The notes beneath the pieces were generated by a model. That model was not told where the DNA came from and did not search any database. It was given only the letters and a program-made list of their open reading frames with translations. The position numbers and the translations under genes were made by a program. A stretch of 64,000 bases of DNA from Bacillus sp. FJAT-45350 (GTDB taxonomy: Bacteria; Bacillota; Bacilli; Bacillales; NISU01): positions 1,558,079 to 1,622,078 of the forward strand of contig NZ_NISU01000001.1 of the NCBI RefSeq assembly GCF_002335805.1. Reading direction: 5' to 3'. This document shows positions 44,498-53,106 of the stretch, one piece after another (position 1 is the first letter of the stretch; every line of letters begins with the position of its first letter).

Positions 44498-46249
44498 TCA
44501 TGTAGATGATAAAAATTGCTCTTCCACTAATTTTCGGTATAGAGAATGCGTTTCTACTAACTCTCCATGCGTACCTACCCCTGTTACTTCCCCTTCTTCT
44601 AAAACAATAATCTGATCGGCATGAATTACCGTAGATAAACGATGAGCAACAACGACGGTTGTCCGATTTTCCATAAGTTTATCTAGTGCCTTTTGAACAA
44701 TTCGTTCAGATTGGGAATCGAGTGCTGATGTAGCTTCATCAAGTAATAAATAGGCTGGATTTCTTAGGAAGGCTCGGGCTATCGCTACTCGTTGGCGTTG
44801 TCCACCAGATAGCTTAATTCCCCTTTCTCCTATCTCTGTTTCGTATTGTTCAGGAAGCTTTTCAATAAAGGAATGGGCATTTGCCATTTCTGCAGCCCAC
44901 ATTACTTCTTCTTTTGTAATATCTCTTGATATCCCGTAGGTTATATTATCAATAATCGTCCCAGCTAATAAAGGATTTTCCTGAGATACATAGCCTAGCT
45001 TACCACGCCAATCATGTAAATGAAAGTTCGTTAGCGACTCACCATTTACCGTTATTTCTCCTTTAACAGGAGTGTAAAACCGTTCAATTAAGGAAAAAAG
45101 CGTCGTCTTTCCACTGCCACTAGGCCCTACAATGGCAGTGACTTTTCCATAAGGAATCGTTAACGAAACATTATGAAGAATAGGGTCTTTTCCATATGTA
45201 AAGGAAACGCAGTTAAACTCAATTGAATGCTGGCCACTTTCATAAGAGCGTTGACGCTCATACACCTCGGAATCTTCATGTAAAATCGTTAAGATTCTAT
45301 CTGTTGCTCCTCTAGCTTTTTGTATGCTAGTAAAAAATTCCGCGATACGACTGAATGGGATCACTATTTGAAATAAGTACAAAATGAATGCGACTAGTTC
45401 CCCTGCTGTTATATCACCATTAGCCATTCTGAAAACACCATAGGCAATAATAATGATAAATACAACATTGAGAGTCAGTCTAAGTAAAGGCATGAGGGTA
45501 GCTTGAATTTTTGCTTCTTTTACCCCATAACTGAACAGTTTTTCAATATCGTCATTTCCACTCTCTTGCTCTTTCTTTTCTGTACCATATGCTTTAACTA
45601 AACGGATTTCGGAAAGCATTTGTGAGATAAGTGCCGTAAAGCCAGCCATTCGTTCTTGAGCTGCCTTTGCGATACGCCTTAATTTTCTTCCGACTGGTAT
45701 GACAATTAACGTCATGACAGGAACTGATAGTAAAATCATAAGTGTCATTTTTAAATCAATGTATAGTAAGATAATCACAGCTCCAACAATTGCAACTATG
45801 CTTGTTAAGAAATTTACGACTTGATTGGATAAAACATTCATGATTGTTGTTGTATCATTAGTAATTCGACTAATTGTTTCACCTGACCTCGATTTATCGT
45901 AAAATGGTATCGGTAATGAAAGCACTTTTTCCCATAATAACTTTCTCAGGTTGGCAACAATTCTTTGCCCGATTAGTCCTAATAAATAAATTGAAAATCC
46001 TAAGGTAATAATTTGAACTATAAAAACCGTTATAAGAATACCGATTAGCTGAAAGCTCAAAGAATCTGTTGTGAGGACATCAATTAAATCTTTTGTAAAC
46101 CATGGGATCAATAATCCTGCCGCTGTCTGAATTAAACTCAAGATAAAAGCAATAATTAATAACCGATAAGGCGGGTTAGTCTGTTTAATGAGCCACCAAA
46201 ATTCCTTCCAATCACCTTTATTCGTTTGTATACTGTTCGTTTCCTTCAT
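44498..46249 (-). CDS. ABC exporter half-transporter, BmrA/LmrA-like
   Basis: 583 aa. Six membrane segments lie in the first 310 residues (type IV exporter fold), followed by a nucleotide-binding domain: Walker A GPSGSGKTT, Q-loop YVSQENPLL, signature LSGGQRQR, Walker B LLLDEATSALD and the H-loop VVVAHRLST. The alignment in memory with B. subtilis BmrA runs along the whole length, including SGETISRITNDTT and GRKLRRIAKAAQERMAGFT. It is a homodimeric multidrug or lipid exporter in the cytoplasmic membrane. A strong terminator of family 2 lies on its upstream side. Confidence 0.93.
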   Translation of the reverse strand: MKETNSIQTNKGDWKEFWWLIKQTNPPYRLLIIAFILSLIQTAAGLLIPWFTKDLIDVLTTDSLSFQLIGILITVFIVQIITLGFSIYLLGLIGQRIVANLRKLLWEKVLSLPIPFYDKSRSGETISRITNDTTTIMNVLSNQVVNFLTSIVAIVGAVIILLYIDLKMTLMILLSVPVMTLIVIPVGRKLRRIAKAAQERMAGFTALISQMLSEIRLVKAYGTEKKEQESGNDDIEKLFSYGVKEAKIQATLMPLLRLTLNVVFIIIIAYGVFRMANGDITAGELVAFILYLFQIVIPFSRIAEFFTSIQKARGATDRILTILHEDSEVYERQRSYESGQHSIEFNCVSFTYGKDPILHNVSLTIPYGKVTAIVGPSGSGKTTLFSLIERFYTPVKGEITVNGESLTNFHLHDWRGKLGYVSQENPLLAGTIIDNITYGISRDITKEEVMWAAEMANAHSFIEKLPEQYETEIGERGIKLSGGQRQRVAIARAFLRNPAYLLLDEATSALDSQSERIVQKALDKLMENRTTVVVAHRLSTVIHADQIIVLEEGEVTGVGTHGELVETHSLYRKLVEEQFLSST

Positions 46250-46333
46250 TATGTAAACTCCTAATACAAAATTCTTTCCTTACTATAATCACATATTCGA
46301 ATGAAAAACTCCAATTTAAAAAGGGTATCCCAA

Positions 46334-46500
46334 AGAAGGCTGCTGAAAAAGTGTGATTTTCACTTTTCCAGCAGCCTTCTTAAGTAATGAGCTTAGCCGT
46401 TGCATCTTTTAAAGCTTGCTATGAGTGGTTTTTTCTCAAAGCAAGCGCGCAAAGCGCGGAGCCATTACTGCTTCCTGAATCCACTATATTGGACCTTTTT
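46334..46500 (+). repeat. Dispersed palindromic repeat (family 2), longest copy
   Basis: AGAAGGCTGCTGAAAAAGTG / CACTTTTCCAGCAGCCTTCT stem (46334-46381), GTAATGAGCTTAGCCGTTGC, GCTTGCTATGAGTGG..AAGCAAGC, then GCGCGGAGCCATTACTGCTTCCTGAATC. It fills most of the gap 46250-46554. Confidence 0.75.
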
Positions 46501-46554
46501 TCAGCGGTTTCATCTCGTTTATACCTTTTGGGATACCAGTGGTTACAGCCATTT

Positions 46555-47655
46555 TTATTTAGTTATAAACATTTGTGTCCAGTGGTGGCCATTTTGTTCA
46601 TAGCCGACACCGATGTGAGTGAAGTTTCCATTCATGATATTTTTTCTATGGCCTTCACTATTCATCCAAGCTTGTACAACTTCTTGTGGTGTTCTTTGAC
46701 CTTGAGCAATGTTTTCTGCTGCTGCAGTATAGGAAACACCTTGGTCTCTCATCATATCAAATGGCGAACCATACGTAGGACTTGTATGTGAGAAATAATT
46801 GTTTTGTTGCATATCTGTAGACTTTTTACGTGCTACACTACTTAGTTGCGTATCTGCTTGTAAATCTGATAAGCCGTTCTTTCTTCTTTCTGCATTTGTT
46901 AATTCAACTACTTGAGCCTCGAAATCACTTAGACCTTCAGCACGTGCTTCTGGTGCTTGTTCCTGTCTTTGTTCAGCCTCAGGCTCAGCTTCTGGTTGCG
47001 TTGGAGCTGGTGTTGGTGCCTCAGGACGAGCTTGTTCAGGAGCAGGCGTTGGTGCAGGTGTATCTGCTACTGGCTCACGAGCTTCTGGTGCTTCTCTGTC
47101 TGGTGTTGCTTGTGGTGTTTCTCTTTCAGTATCTGGCTGTGGTGCCTCTGGTGTTGCCTGTTCAGGCTGTTCACCTGGTGTTGGTGCAGCTTCTCCAAGT
47201 TGGTCACGAACCATTTGTTCTAGTCTGTCAGGTGAAAAACGTTGCAATTCATCTTGTGAAATACCATCAAGTTGATGACGTAAAGCGTTTTTAATTTGGT
47301 CGGGCGAAAATTGTTGTAATTGAGCAGGAATGTCGCCCTCATCTACATTTATTTCCCCATCTTCAACTACATAAATAAATTTAGCCTCTTGAACTTGAAC
47401 CGCTTTTGTTTCAGGGTATTGATCACTAGGTATAGAAGTTTCTTCACTTGAAATATTCCAGTTAATCCCTTCTCTTGTACCACTTTCATGTTGACGTCCC
47501 GCATCAATTCCCGTTAAATTTCTATCTGCTGGATATGGATGTGGAGAATGAGTTGTACGTTCTTGAGCATCAAGAGCTTGACCACCAGTTCCACATCCGA
47601 CTAAAGCTAGCATAAGTATGGCGGTAATAACTGCAAAGATTTTTTTAATTTTCAT
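46555..47655 (-). CDS. CAP-domain lipoprotein
   Basis: 366 aa. The lipobox LALVGC (Cys21) marks it as a lipoprotein. A middle part (about residues 85-150) contains two DQIKNAL/ DRLEQMVRDQL-type helical repeats. A Pro/Glu/Ala-rich linker (about 150-240) leads to the CAP domain (about 243-366): LTNAERRKNGLSDLQ, YFSHTSPTYGSPFDMM, AAAENIAQGQRTPQEVVQAW and GHRKNIMN. YkwD-like. The CAP domain is a close paralogue of the one at 25374. Exported and held on the outer face of the membrane; function unknown. GGAGAC lies before the ATG. Confidence 0.9.
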   Translation of the reverse strand: MKIKKIFAVITAILMLALVGCGTGGQALDAQERTTHSPHPYPADRNLTGIDAGRQHESGTREGINWNISSEETSIPSDQYPETKAVQVQEAKFIYVVEDGEINVDEGDIPAQLQQFSPDQIKNALRHQLDGISQDELQRFSPDRLEQMVRDQLGEAAPTPGEQPEQATPEAPQPDTERETPQATPDREAPEAREPVADTPAPTPAPEQARPEAPTPAPTQPEAEPEAEQRQEQAPEARAEGLSDFEAQVVELTNAERRKNGLSDLQADTQLSSVARKKSTDMQQNNYFSHTSPTYGSPFDMMRDQGVSYTAAAENIAQGQRTPQEVVQAWMNSEGHRKNIMNGNFTHIGVGYEQNGHHWTQMFITK

Positions 47656-47833
47656 TTTTTAGTCTCCTTTTGTTTTGTTCTCGTTAGTATTTTAATTAGT
47701 TTGATTAAAAATATTTGTGGGAAAACTGAACAATATCCCTTATATTTACTAAAAGTTGTATAATAGAGGAAAAAACACTTTTGAATACATAGTTACTATT
47801 CATCACATTCACGTGAATTTGGAGGCAATATTG

Positions 47834-48349
47834 ATGTTCGATCCAACTATTTTTGAAAATATAAAAGTTGTGCTTGAAGGAGCAATATATGATTTAGATC
47901 TTTCAAATGATTTAAAGGTTATTAATAGACGTGACATTGTAGACTTGGCAACTATGTCTAGAGAATTTATTATGCAAATTCAAACGTTTGATAATGAACG
48001 TCCTTACCCATTTGTTGAAATAAGTGTTCAATCATCTATAGAAGATTTTACGGTAGAAAAAATTGATGAAAATGAGAAAGATGCAGGTTGTAATTTAGAG
48101 GTGAGCTTTTTTACGAGGGTGAATGATATAGACCATGATTGTATTGACATTGAAAATATGCTAAATAATCTTTGGAATAGACGCCCACTTATCCATCAAG
48201 AAATATTCTTTGAATATGGGTCTTCAAATCAATTTTATAATCGCGTAAATTTGCATTTTAGTCGAAAGATAAATGAAGATCAGATTGAAGATATACAAAG
48301 TTTTATAGAGCTTACAATACACTCGTTAAAATACTTTGAAAAATTCTAG
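47834..48349 (+). CDS. Acidic protein of unknown function
   Basis: 171 aa from the ATG at 47834, eight bases after GGAGG; the upstream extension of the frame is unlikely. Acidic, without signal or membrane segment: DPTIFENIKVVLEGAIYDLDLS, REFIMQIQTFDNERPYPFVEIS and NLHFSRKINEDQIEDIQSFIEL. It looks like a folded alpha/beta protein. I do not recognise it. Single gene. Confidence 0.6.
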   Translation: MFDPTIFENIKVVLEGAIYDLDLSNDLKVINRRDIVDLATMSREFIMQIQTFDNERPYPFVEISVQSSIEDFTVEKIDENEKDAGCNLEVSFFTRVNDIDHDCIDIENMLNNLWNRRPLIHQEIFFEYGSSNQFYNRVNLHFSRKINEDQIEDIQSFIELTIHSLKYFEKF

Positions 48350-48445
48350 GTATTATAAAAGGATATACTTTCTTAGGGATTGTTTACTTACTAGTGGAGA
48401 GAATAAAGTAGTAAGTCATAACAATAGAACAAGGGAGGTACTATT

Positions 48446-48703
48446 GTGAATCATTATGAAAATGTAAATGTTTTTTTAGACAAAGTTCAAGCTACTGTTG
48501 ATGAAGCACTCAATGAGCTTATGGAAGTGAAGATGATTAGAGAAAATGATGTAACTGAATATTCCAGCCTACAGCATGAATTGAATCAATTAAGAGATGA
48601 AGCTGATATACTAATGTTATCAATGCCTCAGCACCATAAGAAGCTAAAAGAAGTTCAAGCAAAAATAGATGAAATACAAGAGGTAATGATTAGAGGCTGT
48701 TAA
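48446..48703 (+). CDS. Small coiled-coil protein, possibly DUF2524 (YtzC-like)
   Basis: 85 aa from a GTG start behind AAGGGAGGT. Two helices with heptad character: VNVFLDKVQATVDEALNELMEVK and YSSLQHELNQLRDEADILML, followed by KKLKEVQAKIDEIQEVMI. The pattern is compatible with DUF2524/YtzC of Bacillus, but the match is weak and from memory. The terminator stem overlaps its last codons. Confidence 0.6.
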   Translation: MNHYENVNVFLDKVQATVDEALNELMEVKMIRENDVTEYSSLQHELNQLRDEADILMLSMPQHHKKLKEVQAKIDEIQEVMIRGC

Positions 48704-48725
48704 TATCGCCTCCTCATTACCTCTT
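48679..48725. terminator. Bidirectional terminator
   Basis: AGAGGTAATGA.TAGAGGC / GCCTC.TCATTACCTCT stem spanning the 48446 gene's end and followed by TTTATATTT; it may also serve the facing 48731 gene. Confidence 0.75.
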
Positions 48726-48730
48726 TATAT

Positions 48731-49108
48731 TTAATTTCTAATATACTCCGCATTATATGAATTCCCCCCAGAATGAACAGCTACTAATGTATTTGCATAA
48801 CCAACTAAACGGTTAATAGTTTCATCTGCAATTGCATATACGAGGGTATGGTGTTTTTTATCATAAAGAGTTTCATCATCAATTATGATAGTTGTATTTA
48901 AAAAAATATCTCTATTTCCTTGGAGATCATAGTGAATAATTATTTTCCCAAAAGCTCCCCCACTTTTTGGATCTGAGTAATGTGGATGAAAAATGAACCA
49001 TTCTTCAGCTGTAGCAGAACGAAAATTCTTTGTAAATGTGAGCTGGTTTATTTCATTTTCTATCTCAGGAGTTATTAAGTCTCGAATATTATTTTCCAAT
49101 CCGTACAC
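48731..49108 (-). CDS. Protein of unknown function
   Basis: 125 aa: EEWFIFHPHYSDPKSGGAFGK, IIIHYDLQGNRDIFLNTTI and HTLVYAIADETINRLVGYANTLVAVHSGG. It is a predicted alpha/beta protein with no signal or membrane segment. I do not recognise it. The start has AAAGGAG upstream. It stands alone, convergent with the small coiled-coil gene. Confidence 0.55.
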   Translation of the reverse strand: MYGLENNIRDLITPEIENEINQLTFTKNFRSATAEEWFIFHPHYSDPKSGGAFGKIIIHYDLQGNRDIFLNTTIIIDDETLYDKKHHTLVYAIADETINRLVGYANTLVAVHSGGNSYNAEYIRN

Positions 49109-49183
49109 TCCTTTTGTCGGATTTAGTTATTATTATGACTATAAAATACTTCAATGTAGATAAAAACACATATTAAAGGAAGG

Positions 49184-49262
49184 AGCAATTGCTTAGCACA
49201 CTACACGTTTATCAATAAGAAAACATTTCCCTGAACCTTGTAGCGCGCTACGCATATTGCTT
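49184..49262 (-). repeat. Dispersed palindromic repeat (family 1), diverged
   Basis: On the minus strand GCAATATGCGTAGCGCGCTAC, a loop, GTAGTGTGCTAAGCAATTGCT (each arm one or two bases different from the usual form). Confidence 0.6.
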
Positions 49263-49293
49263 CAACAAAATTGTGCTTATACAGATTTTCTTT

Positions 49294-50553
49294 CTAATGA
49301 GATATATGTGCGTTTCCACCTTCTTTATTATATTCAGAAATGATTTGGTCGATAGTTGCTGTGCTAGTTTGTTTCCTCATTTCTTTTGCCTTTTCTTTTA
49401 GATAATGGATATATTGCTCATCTCTTACTAACCATGCACCATGTTCTCTTTTTATATGACGTTCTACATCTTCAAAGGAAGAGTACTCTTGGTCTTGCTT
49501 CACATGATTAGATTCAAGTGCCCACTGACCAGCCTCTGTTTCGTAAATAAATAATTGATCTTCATCCCTACTTTCATAAAGACAACCTGTAGAATCACCC
49601 TTATGGTTAAAACGATTTCTGAATGAGTCAATTCGGAGCGGGTCCATTTCAAATGGTTTTGCGACAAAGTATTCATAGGCTCCGGTCGTTAATGAGCACC
49701 CAGCTGCTTTTGCATGACCTCCACCACCATATTTATTTGCGACCTCTGATACATCGACGTGGTCATGAATAGTTCGGAAACTTATTTTCTTACCACCCAA
49801 ATTTAGAATAGCAATATAATCAAGGTGAGGACTTTCCTTCCCTAGTTCATTACCTAATTCAGAATGATAAGATTCGGCATGAACTATCCCTGTACAGTAT
49901 TCACTGATAAAGGTTTGAACCATTTCCCTCCGCTTTCGACGAACATATCTTTCAATTTTTTCTTCTTCTAAATCTAATAGTTTCTTTTCAAACTCATCAA
50001 ATGAGAATTGGTCATTATTTTTAATACGATGAATCATTCTTTCTTCGAATTCATCAATGGAAATCATAAAGAAAAGATCATTCAGCCGTTTCGCATCGAT
50101 GTTTTCATTTTTATCCCATTCCCACGTATCAAACTGGCGTACCTGCTCAACGAATTGTTCAAGGGCTGGGGACGATTGAATTTCATTTCTAGATAAAAAG
50201 TATTCATATAATAACGATGTGGCTGATGTTTGACGACCATCCTCGTATTCGACCTTCACGTTTCCCCAATTATAATCATTAAAATGAAGAGCAGTTTTAT
50301 GGTGGTCAATTAATTTAGCCTGTCCTCCTTTGAGAACAAAATCATTAATACGCTTTTCATTATTCTTATTTACAGATAGGTCAGTAATTAATAAGTAGTC
50401 ATCCTTATTCCCCTTTTCGAGGAAGCGTTCTACTTGAAAATCTAATCCTGTAACTGAGTTATAGCGAATATCAACATTATCGCCAAACGCTAGTTTCGCA
50501 ACAATACCACAACCTACACCATCAAGGTCATTATGTGTAAATAATCGATACAT
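49294..50553 (-). CDS. DHH family phosphoesterase
   Basis: 419 aa. DHH-domain motifs: THNDLDGVGCG (His7, Asp9, Asp11), LLITDLSVN (Asp58) and LIDHHKT (Asp83-His84-His85). The DHHA1 half has KYGGGGHAKAAGCSL. The C-terminal 130 residues are extra compared with NrnA and look unlike known additions. Such enzymes cleave short oligonucleotides or cyclic di-nucleotides, or single-stranded DNA as RecJ does; the precise substrate is open. Cytoplasmic, single gene. Confidence 0.88.
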   Translation of the reverse strand: MYRLFTHNDLDGVGCGIVAKLAFGDNVDIRYNSVTGLDFQVERFLEKGNKDDYLLITDLSVNKNNEKRINDFVLKGGQAKLIDHHKTALHFNDYNWGNVKVEYEDGRQTSATSLLYEYFLSRNEIQSSPALEQFVEQVRQFDTWEWDKNENIDAKRLNDLFFMISIDEFEERMIHRIKNNDQFSFDEFEKKLLDLEEEKIERYVRRKRREMVQTFISEYCTGIVHAESYHSELGNELGKESPHLDYIAILNLGGKKISFRTIHDHVDVSEVANKYGGGGHAKAAGCSLTTGAYEYFVAKPFEMDPLRIDSFRNRFNHKGDSTGCLYESRDEDQLFIYETEAGQWALESNHVKQDQEYSSFEDVERHIKREHGAWLVRDEQYIHYLKEKAKEMRKQTSTATIDQIISEYNKEGGNAHISH

Positions 50554-50754
50554 AAGTAAGTCCCCTTTGCCGTTTTCTAGTGATAGTATGTGTAGGTTAT
50601 CGCAAATTATCGTAAATGGTTACCTTGCTTTTGTTAAATAGGCCGTGATAATATGGTATTTGCTTATTTTTGTAGCGTATGGAATCAGATGAATTAAGAA
50701 TTAACGTTTCAATTTCGTCTTGAACAGTACCAAAACAAGAATAGTAATACAACT

Positions 50755-50773
50755 GTGGAAGAGAAATTTCCAC
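50755..50773 (+). promoter_or_regulatory. Hairpin in the cold-shock mRNA leader
   Basis: GTGGAA / TTCCAC stem directly upstream of the AGGAGG ribosome binding site, in a leader region (50554-50791) of over 200 bases that has no other gene. Long structured leaders are typical for csp genes, where they change shape on cold shock. Confidence 0.45.
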
Positions 50774-50791
50774 ACTAGGAGGATTTTCATT

Positions 50792-50989
50792 ATGTTAGAA
50801 GGAAAAGTTAAATGGTTCAATGCAGAAAAAGGTTTCGGTTTCATCGAAGTTGAAGGACAAGAGGACATATTTGTTCACTTCTCTGCTATTCAAGGCGAAG
50901 GTTTCAAAGCTTTAGAAGAAGGTCAATCAGTTACATTTGAAATCGTTGAAGGTGCTCGTGGACCACAAGCAGCTAACGTTCAAAAGTAA
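50792..50989 (+). CDS. Cold shock protein
   Basis: 65 aa: [20 protein letters not shown] with the RNP1 motif KGFGFIEV and the RNP2 motif DIFVHF. It is a single cold-shock domain that binds single-stranded RNA/DNA as an RNA chaperone. The start is chosen by AGGAGG nine bases upstream. Close to CspB/CspD of B. subtilis, which cannot be told apart here. A terminator follows. Confidence 0.95.
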   Translation: MLEGKVKWFNAEKGFGFIEVEGQEDIFVHFSAIQGEGFKALEEGQSVTFEIVEGARGPQAANVQK

Positions 50990-50998
50990 TTATATATA

Positions 50999-51030
50999 AT
51001 GGGTGAGGAATTCGTTCCTCACCCATTTTT
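50999..51030 (+). terminator. Terminator after the cold-shock gene
   Basis: ATGGGTGAGGAA / TTCCTCACCCAT stem followed by TTTTCATTT. Confidence 0.85.
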
Positions 51031-51179
51031 CATTTCTAAAAAAACGTTAGAATAATTTCAAAAAATTAACATAAGCTAATAAAGTATGAAAATTACAGCG
51101 CTTGTTTTATACATAATGTACACATAATAAGTAGTTCAAGCGTAATGGTGGTAAGTGGATTTTGTAGCAAAAAAAATCA

Positions 51180-51245
51180 TTGACAACACTTTAATAAGAA
51201 TGATAAAATTGAAAATTTGATAATTCTTATCAAATATGTTATAAT
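51180..51245 (+). promoter_or_regulatory. Two overlapping promoters with a palindrome for the CarD-like gene
   Basis: P1: TTGACA (51180-51185), 18-base spacer, TAAAAT (51204-51209). P2: TTGATA (51217-51222), 17-base spacer, TATAAT (51240-51245). The palindrome TTTGATAA-TTC-TTATCAAA (51216-51234) covers the P2 -35 box and lies just after P1, so a bound protein would block both. No binding protein is identified. Confidence 0.6.
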
Positions 51246-51275
51246 GATTTTAAGACTCAAGTTGGGAGGCTAGCT

Positions 51276-51764
51276 ATGTTTGAAATTGGTGATAAGGTTG
51301 TTTATCCGATGTATGGTGCCGGTATTATAAAGGACATCGAAGAAAAGGAAATTCTTGGTGAGAAACAGCAATATTATATCTTTAATATGACTCATAGTAA
51401 TATGGAAGTGTCTATTCCAATGGGCAATTCATCAAACTTAGGAATCAGAGAAGTTGTTGATGATGAAACAATCGAGAATGTCCTTTCTGTTTTTACTGAT
51501 GGCGAGCCTGATATGACTGTGAATAGACATCAGCGTTACCACAGTAATATGAAACGTATGAAGAGTGGTGACATTCAAGAAGTCGCTCATGTTATTCGTG
51601 ATCTAATGATGCTTAGTAAAGATAAAAAAATTGGAACTGAAGACAAAAACATGCTAGATAACGCCCTTCAGATACTTACAAGTGAACTGATTCTTGTTAA
51701 AGAAATTACGCAAGAAGAAGCTACGGAGCTTATCAATGAGGTAATGAATAAAGTAGAAGAATAA
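51276..51764 (+). CDS. CarD/CdnL-type RNA polymerase-binding protein
   Basis: 162 aa. The N-terminal RNA-polymerase-interaction Tudor-like domain (about residues 1-60) reads FEIGDKVVYPMYGAGIIKDIEEKEILG. The helical C-terminal domain (about 80-160) includes MKSGDIQEVAHVIRDLMMLSKDK. This is the layout of CarD/CdnL and the B. subtilis YdeB protein, factors that bind the polymerase beta subunit and stabilise open complexes at some promoters. Start behind GGGAGG. Single gene with two promoters. Confidence 0.9.
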   Translation: MFEIGDKVVYPMYGAGIIKDIEEKEILGEKQQYYIFNMTHSNMEVSIPMGNSSNLGIREVVDDETIENVLSVFTDGEPDMTVNRHQRYHSNMKRMKSGDIQEVAHVIRDLMMLSKDKKIGTEDKNMLDNALQILTSELILVKEITQEEATELINEVMNKVEE

Positions 51765-51811
51765 AAAGAGCTTTTGCACTTTTTAAAATTTACTTTTAAT
51801 GTAATCCAGTT

Positions 51812-51851
51812 GGATGAAGAAAGCCACCCGAAATGGGTGGCTTTCTTCATC
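51812..51851. terminator. Bidirectional terminator
   Basis: GATGAAGAAAGCCACCC / GGGTGGCTTTCTTCATC stem between the CarD-like gene and rsgI. Confidence 0.85.
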
Positions 51852-51874
51852 CTGTTTCCATTCATATAACACTG

Positions 51875-53086
51875 TTACTGACCTTTCTTTTCACCATTTC
51901 CTTGAGGCCCATTTCCACGTTCACCAGGAGAAGCTGGTTTATTTGGTTGATTGCTATTTCCTTGTTGATGTGGTGTTTGTGGCTTATTAGGTTGATTGCT
52001 ATTCCCTCGTTCATGTGGTGTTTGTGGCTTTTCTAGCTTCTTTCCATTTCCTCGCTCATCATTAGGCGTAGTAGGATTATTTGAATGTCCACGTTCACTT
52101 GGATTCACTCCATTTCCCCTCTCTGGAGTAGCAGGCTTCCCTATACCGTTTCCATTCTCCTTCTTCTCTGCTTGATTAGTTTTTTCACTTGCAGGAGTTG
52201 GAACATTCTTTGGTGGACCATTTCCGTTGTTAGCATTTGAATTCGGATTCGGTATTTGTTTCTCCTTATCGACATTCTTTCCTGGAGCAATCTTTGACGG
52301 GTGATTATCAACTTTCTCGTTATTTCTCTTGTTGTTCATTGCATCATTTTTCTTCTTCTCTTTTTCAAGGTGCTTCATCTCACGAATGCTTTTATCTTTG
52401 ACTTCTGAAATGTCGGTAATTACACCTTTCTCTTTAAATTCTTTGTATAGTGAATACTGATTCACGGATGGTAGTATTGCTTTGGCTTCCTCATAGAACT
52501 TTTCACTTTCAACAGATGTAGTTAATTGAACTGATTGATTGTTTTGTTCTGCTGTTTCTTTTAATACATTTTCAATGTCTAGTACATCGAGAGTTTCAGT
52601 AACTAAAGGAATGATGGTTGTTGAAACTAACGCTGTTTCGTCTTCAGCAATATACCCTAATTCAATTGAATGTATTAATACCTCTTCAAGTATATTTGTT
52701 ATAGTCATTTTATTTTGGTTCAGGTGCTCAATTAGCCTTTCCCCATCAAGATTTTGCGCCTCTATTGAAAGTATTTGATGATCTTTATTTGCCTTTATTT
52801 CGATACTTGGATTAATATCTACAGCAACAATATAAGCAGCATTACTATCAGTAAAAGGTAAGAATAGGTAAGAAATAATAGCAAGAATAAACACTGCTGC
52901 AATAGAAGCGTATTTTACTGATGATATTTTTGACTTTGTCTGCTCTGTGTAAGCTAATGATTCACCAAGAACAGGCACTTCATCATTACTAGTTCGGGGC
53001 AAGTTCTTAAAAGTCCCATCTTCTGTAATAATCGTCGTTACGTTTTCACTAACACTGACAACTGTCCCTTTTTTTACGATTTTCAT
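51875..53086 (-). CDS. rsgI: Anti-sigma-I factor RsgI
   Basis: 403 aa from the ATG at 53086 (GAGGAGGGG upstream; a GTG one codon earlier is also possible). An N-terminal RsgI cytoplasmic domain (about residues 1-55, MKIVKKGTVVSVSENVTTII) binds SigI. One membrane segment follows (about 57-77), then the conserved AYIVAVDINPSIEIK. An extracellular helical part extends to about 255. The last 150 residues are low-complexity, rich in Asn, Pro, Gly and Lys, with 15-residue repeats. The stop-to-start spacing to sigI is 20 bases, as in the B. subtilis sigI-rsgI operon. Confidence 0.93.
   Translation of the reverse strand: MKIVKKGTVVSVSENVTTIITEDGTFKNLPRTSNDEVPVLGESLAYTEQTKSKISSVKYASIAAVFILAIISYLFLPFTDSNAAYIVAVDINPSIEIKANKDHQILSIEAQNLDGERLIEHLNQNKMTITNILEEVLIHSIELGYIAEDETALVSTTIIPLVTETLDVLDIENVLKETAEQNNQSVQLTTSVESEKFYEEAKAILPSVNQYSLYKEFKEKGVITDISEVKDKSIREMKHLEKEKKKNDAMNNKRNNEKVDNHPSKIAPGKNVDKEKQIPNPNSNANNGNGPPKNVPTPASEKTNQAEKKENGNGIGKPATPERGNGVNPSERGHSNNPTTPNDERGNGKKLEKPQTPHERGNSNQPNKPQTPHQQGNSNQPNKPASPGERGNGPQGNGEKKGQ
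51936..52045 (-). repeat. In-gene tandem repeat in the RsgI tail
   Basis: A 45-base unit (15 residues, PQTPHERGNSNQPNK and close variants) occurs about two and a half times in a row. Confidence 0.75.
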
Positions 53087-53106
53087 CACGGACTCCCCTC
53101 CTCTTT

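Noticed and set aside
46830-47294. Long plus-strand frame rich in Leu/Val opposite the CAP lipoprotein
   Set aside because: It is the antisense of a Pro/Glu/Ala-rich linker; the low-complexity DNA creates an open frame on both strands and there is no ribosome binding site.
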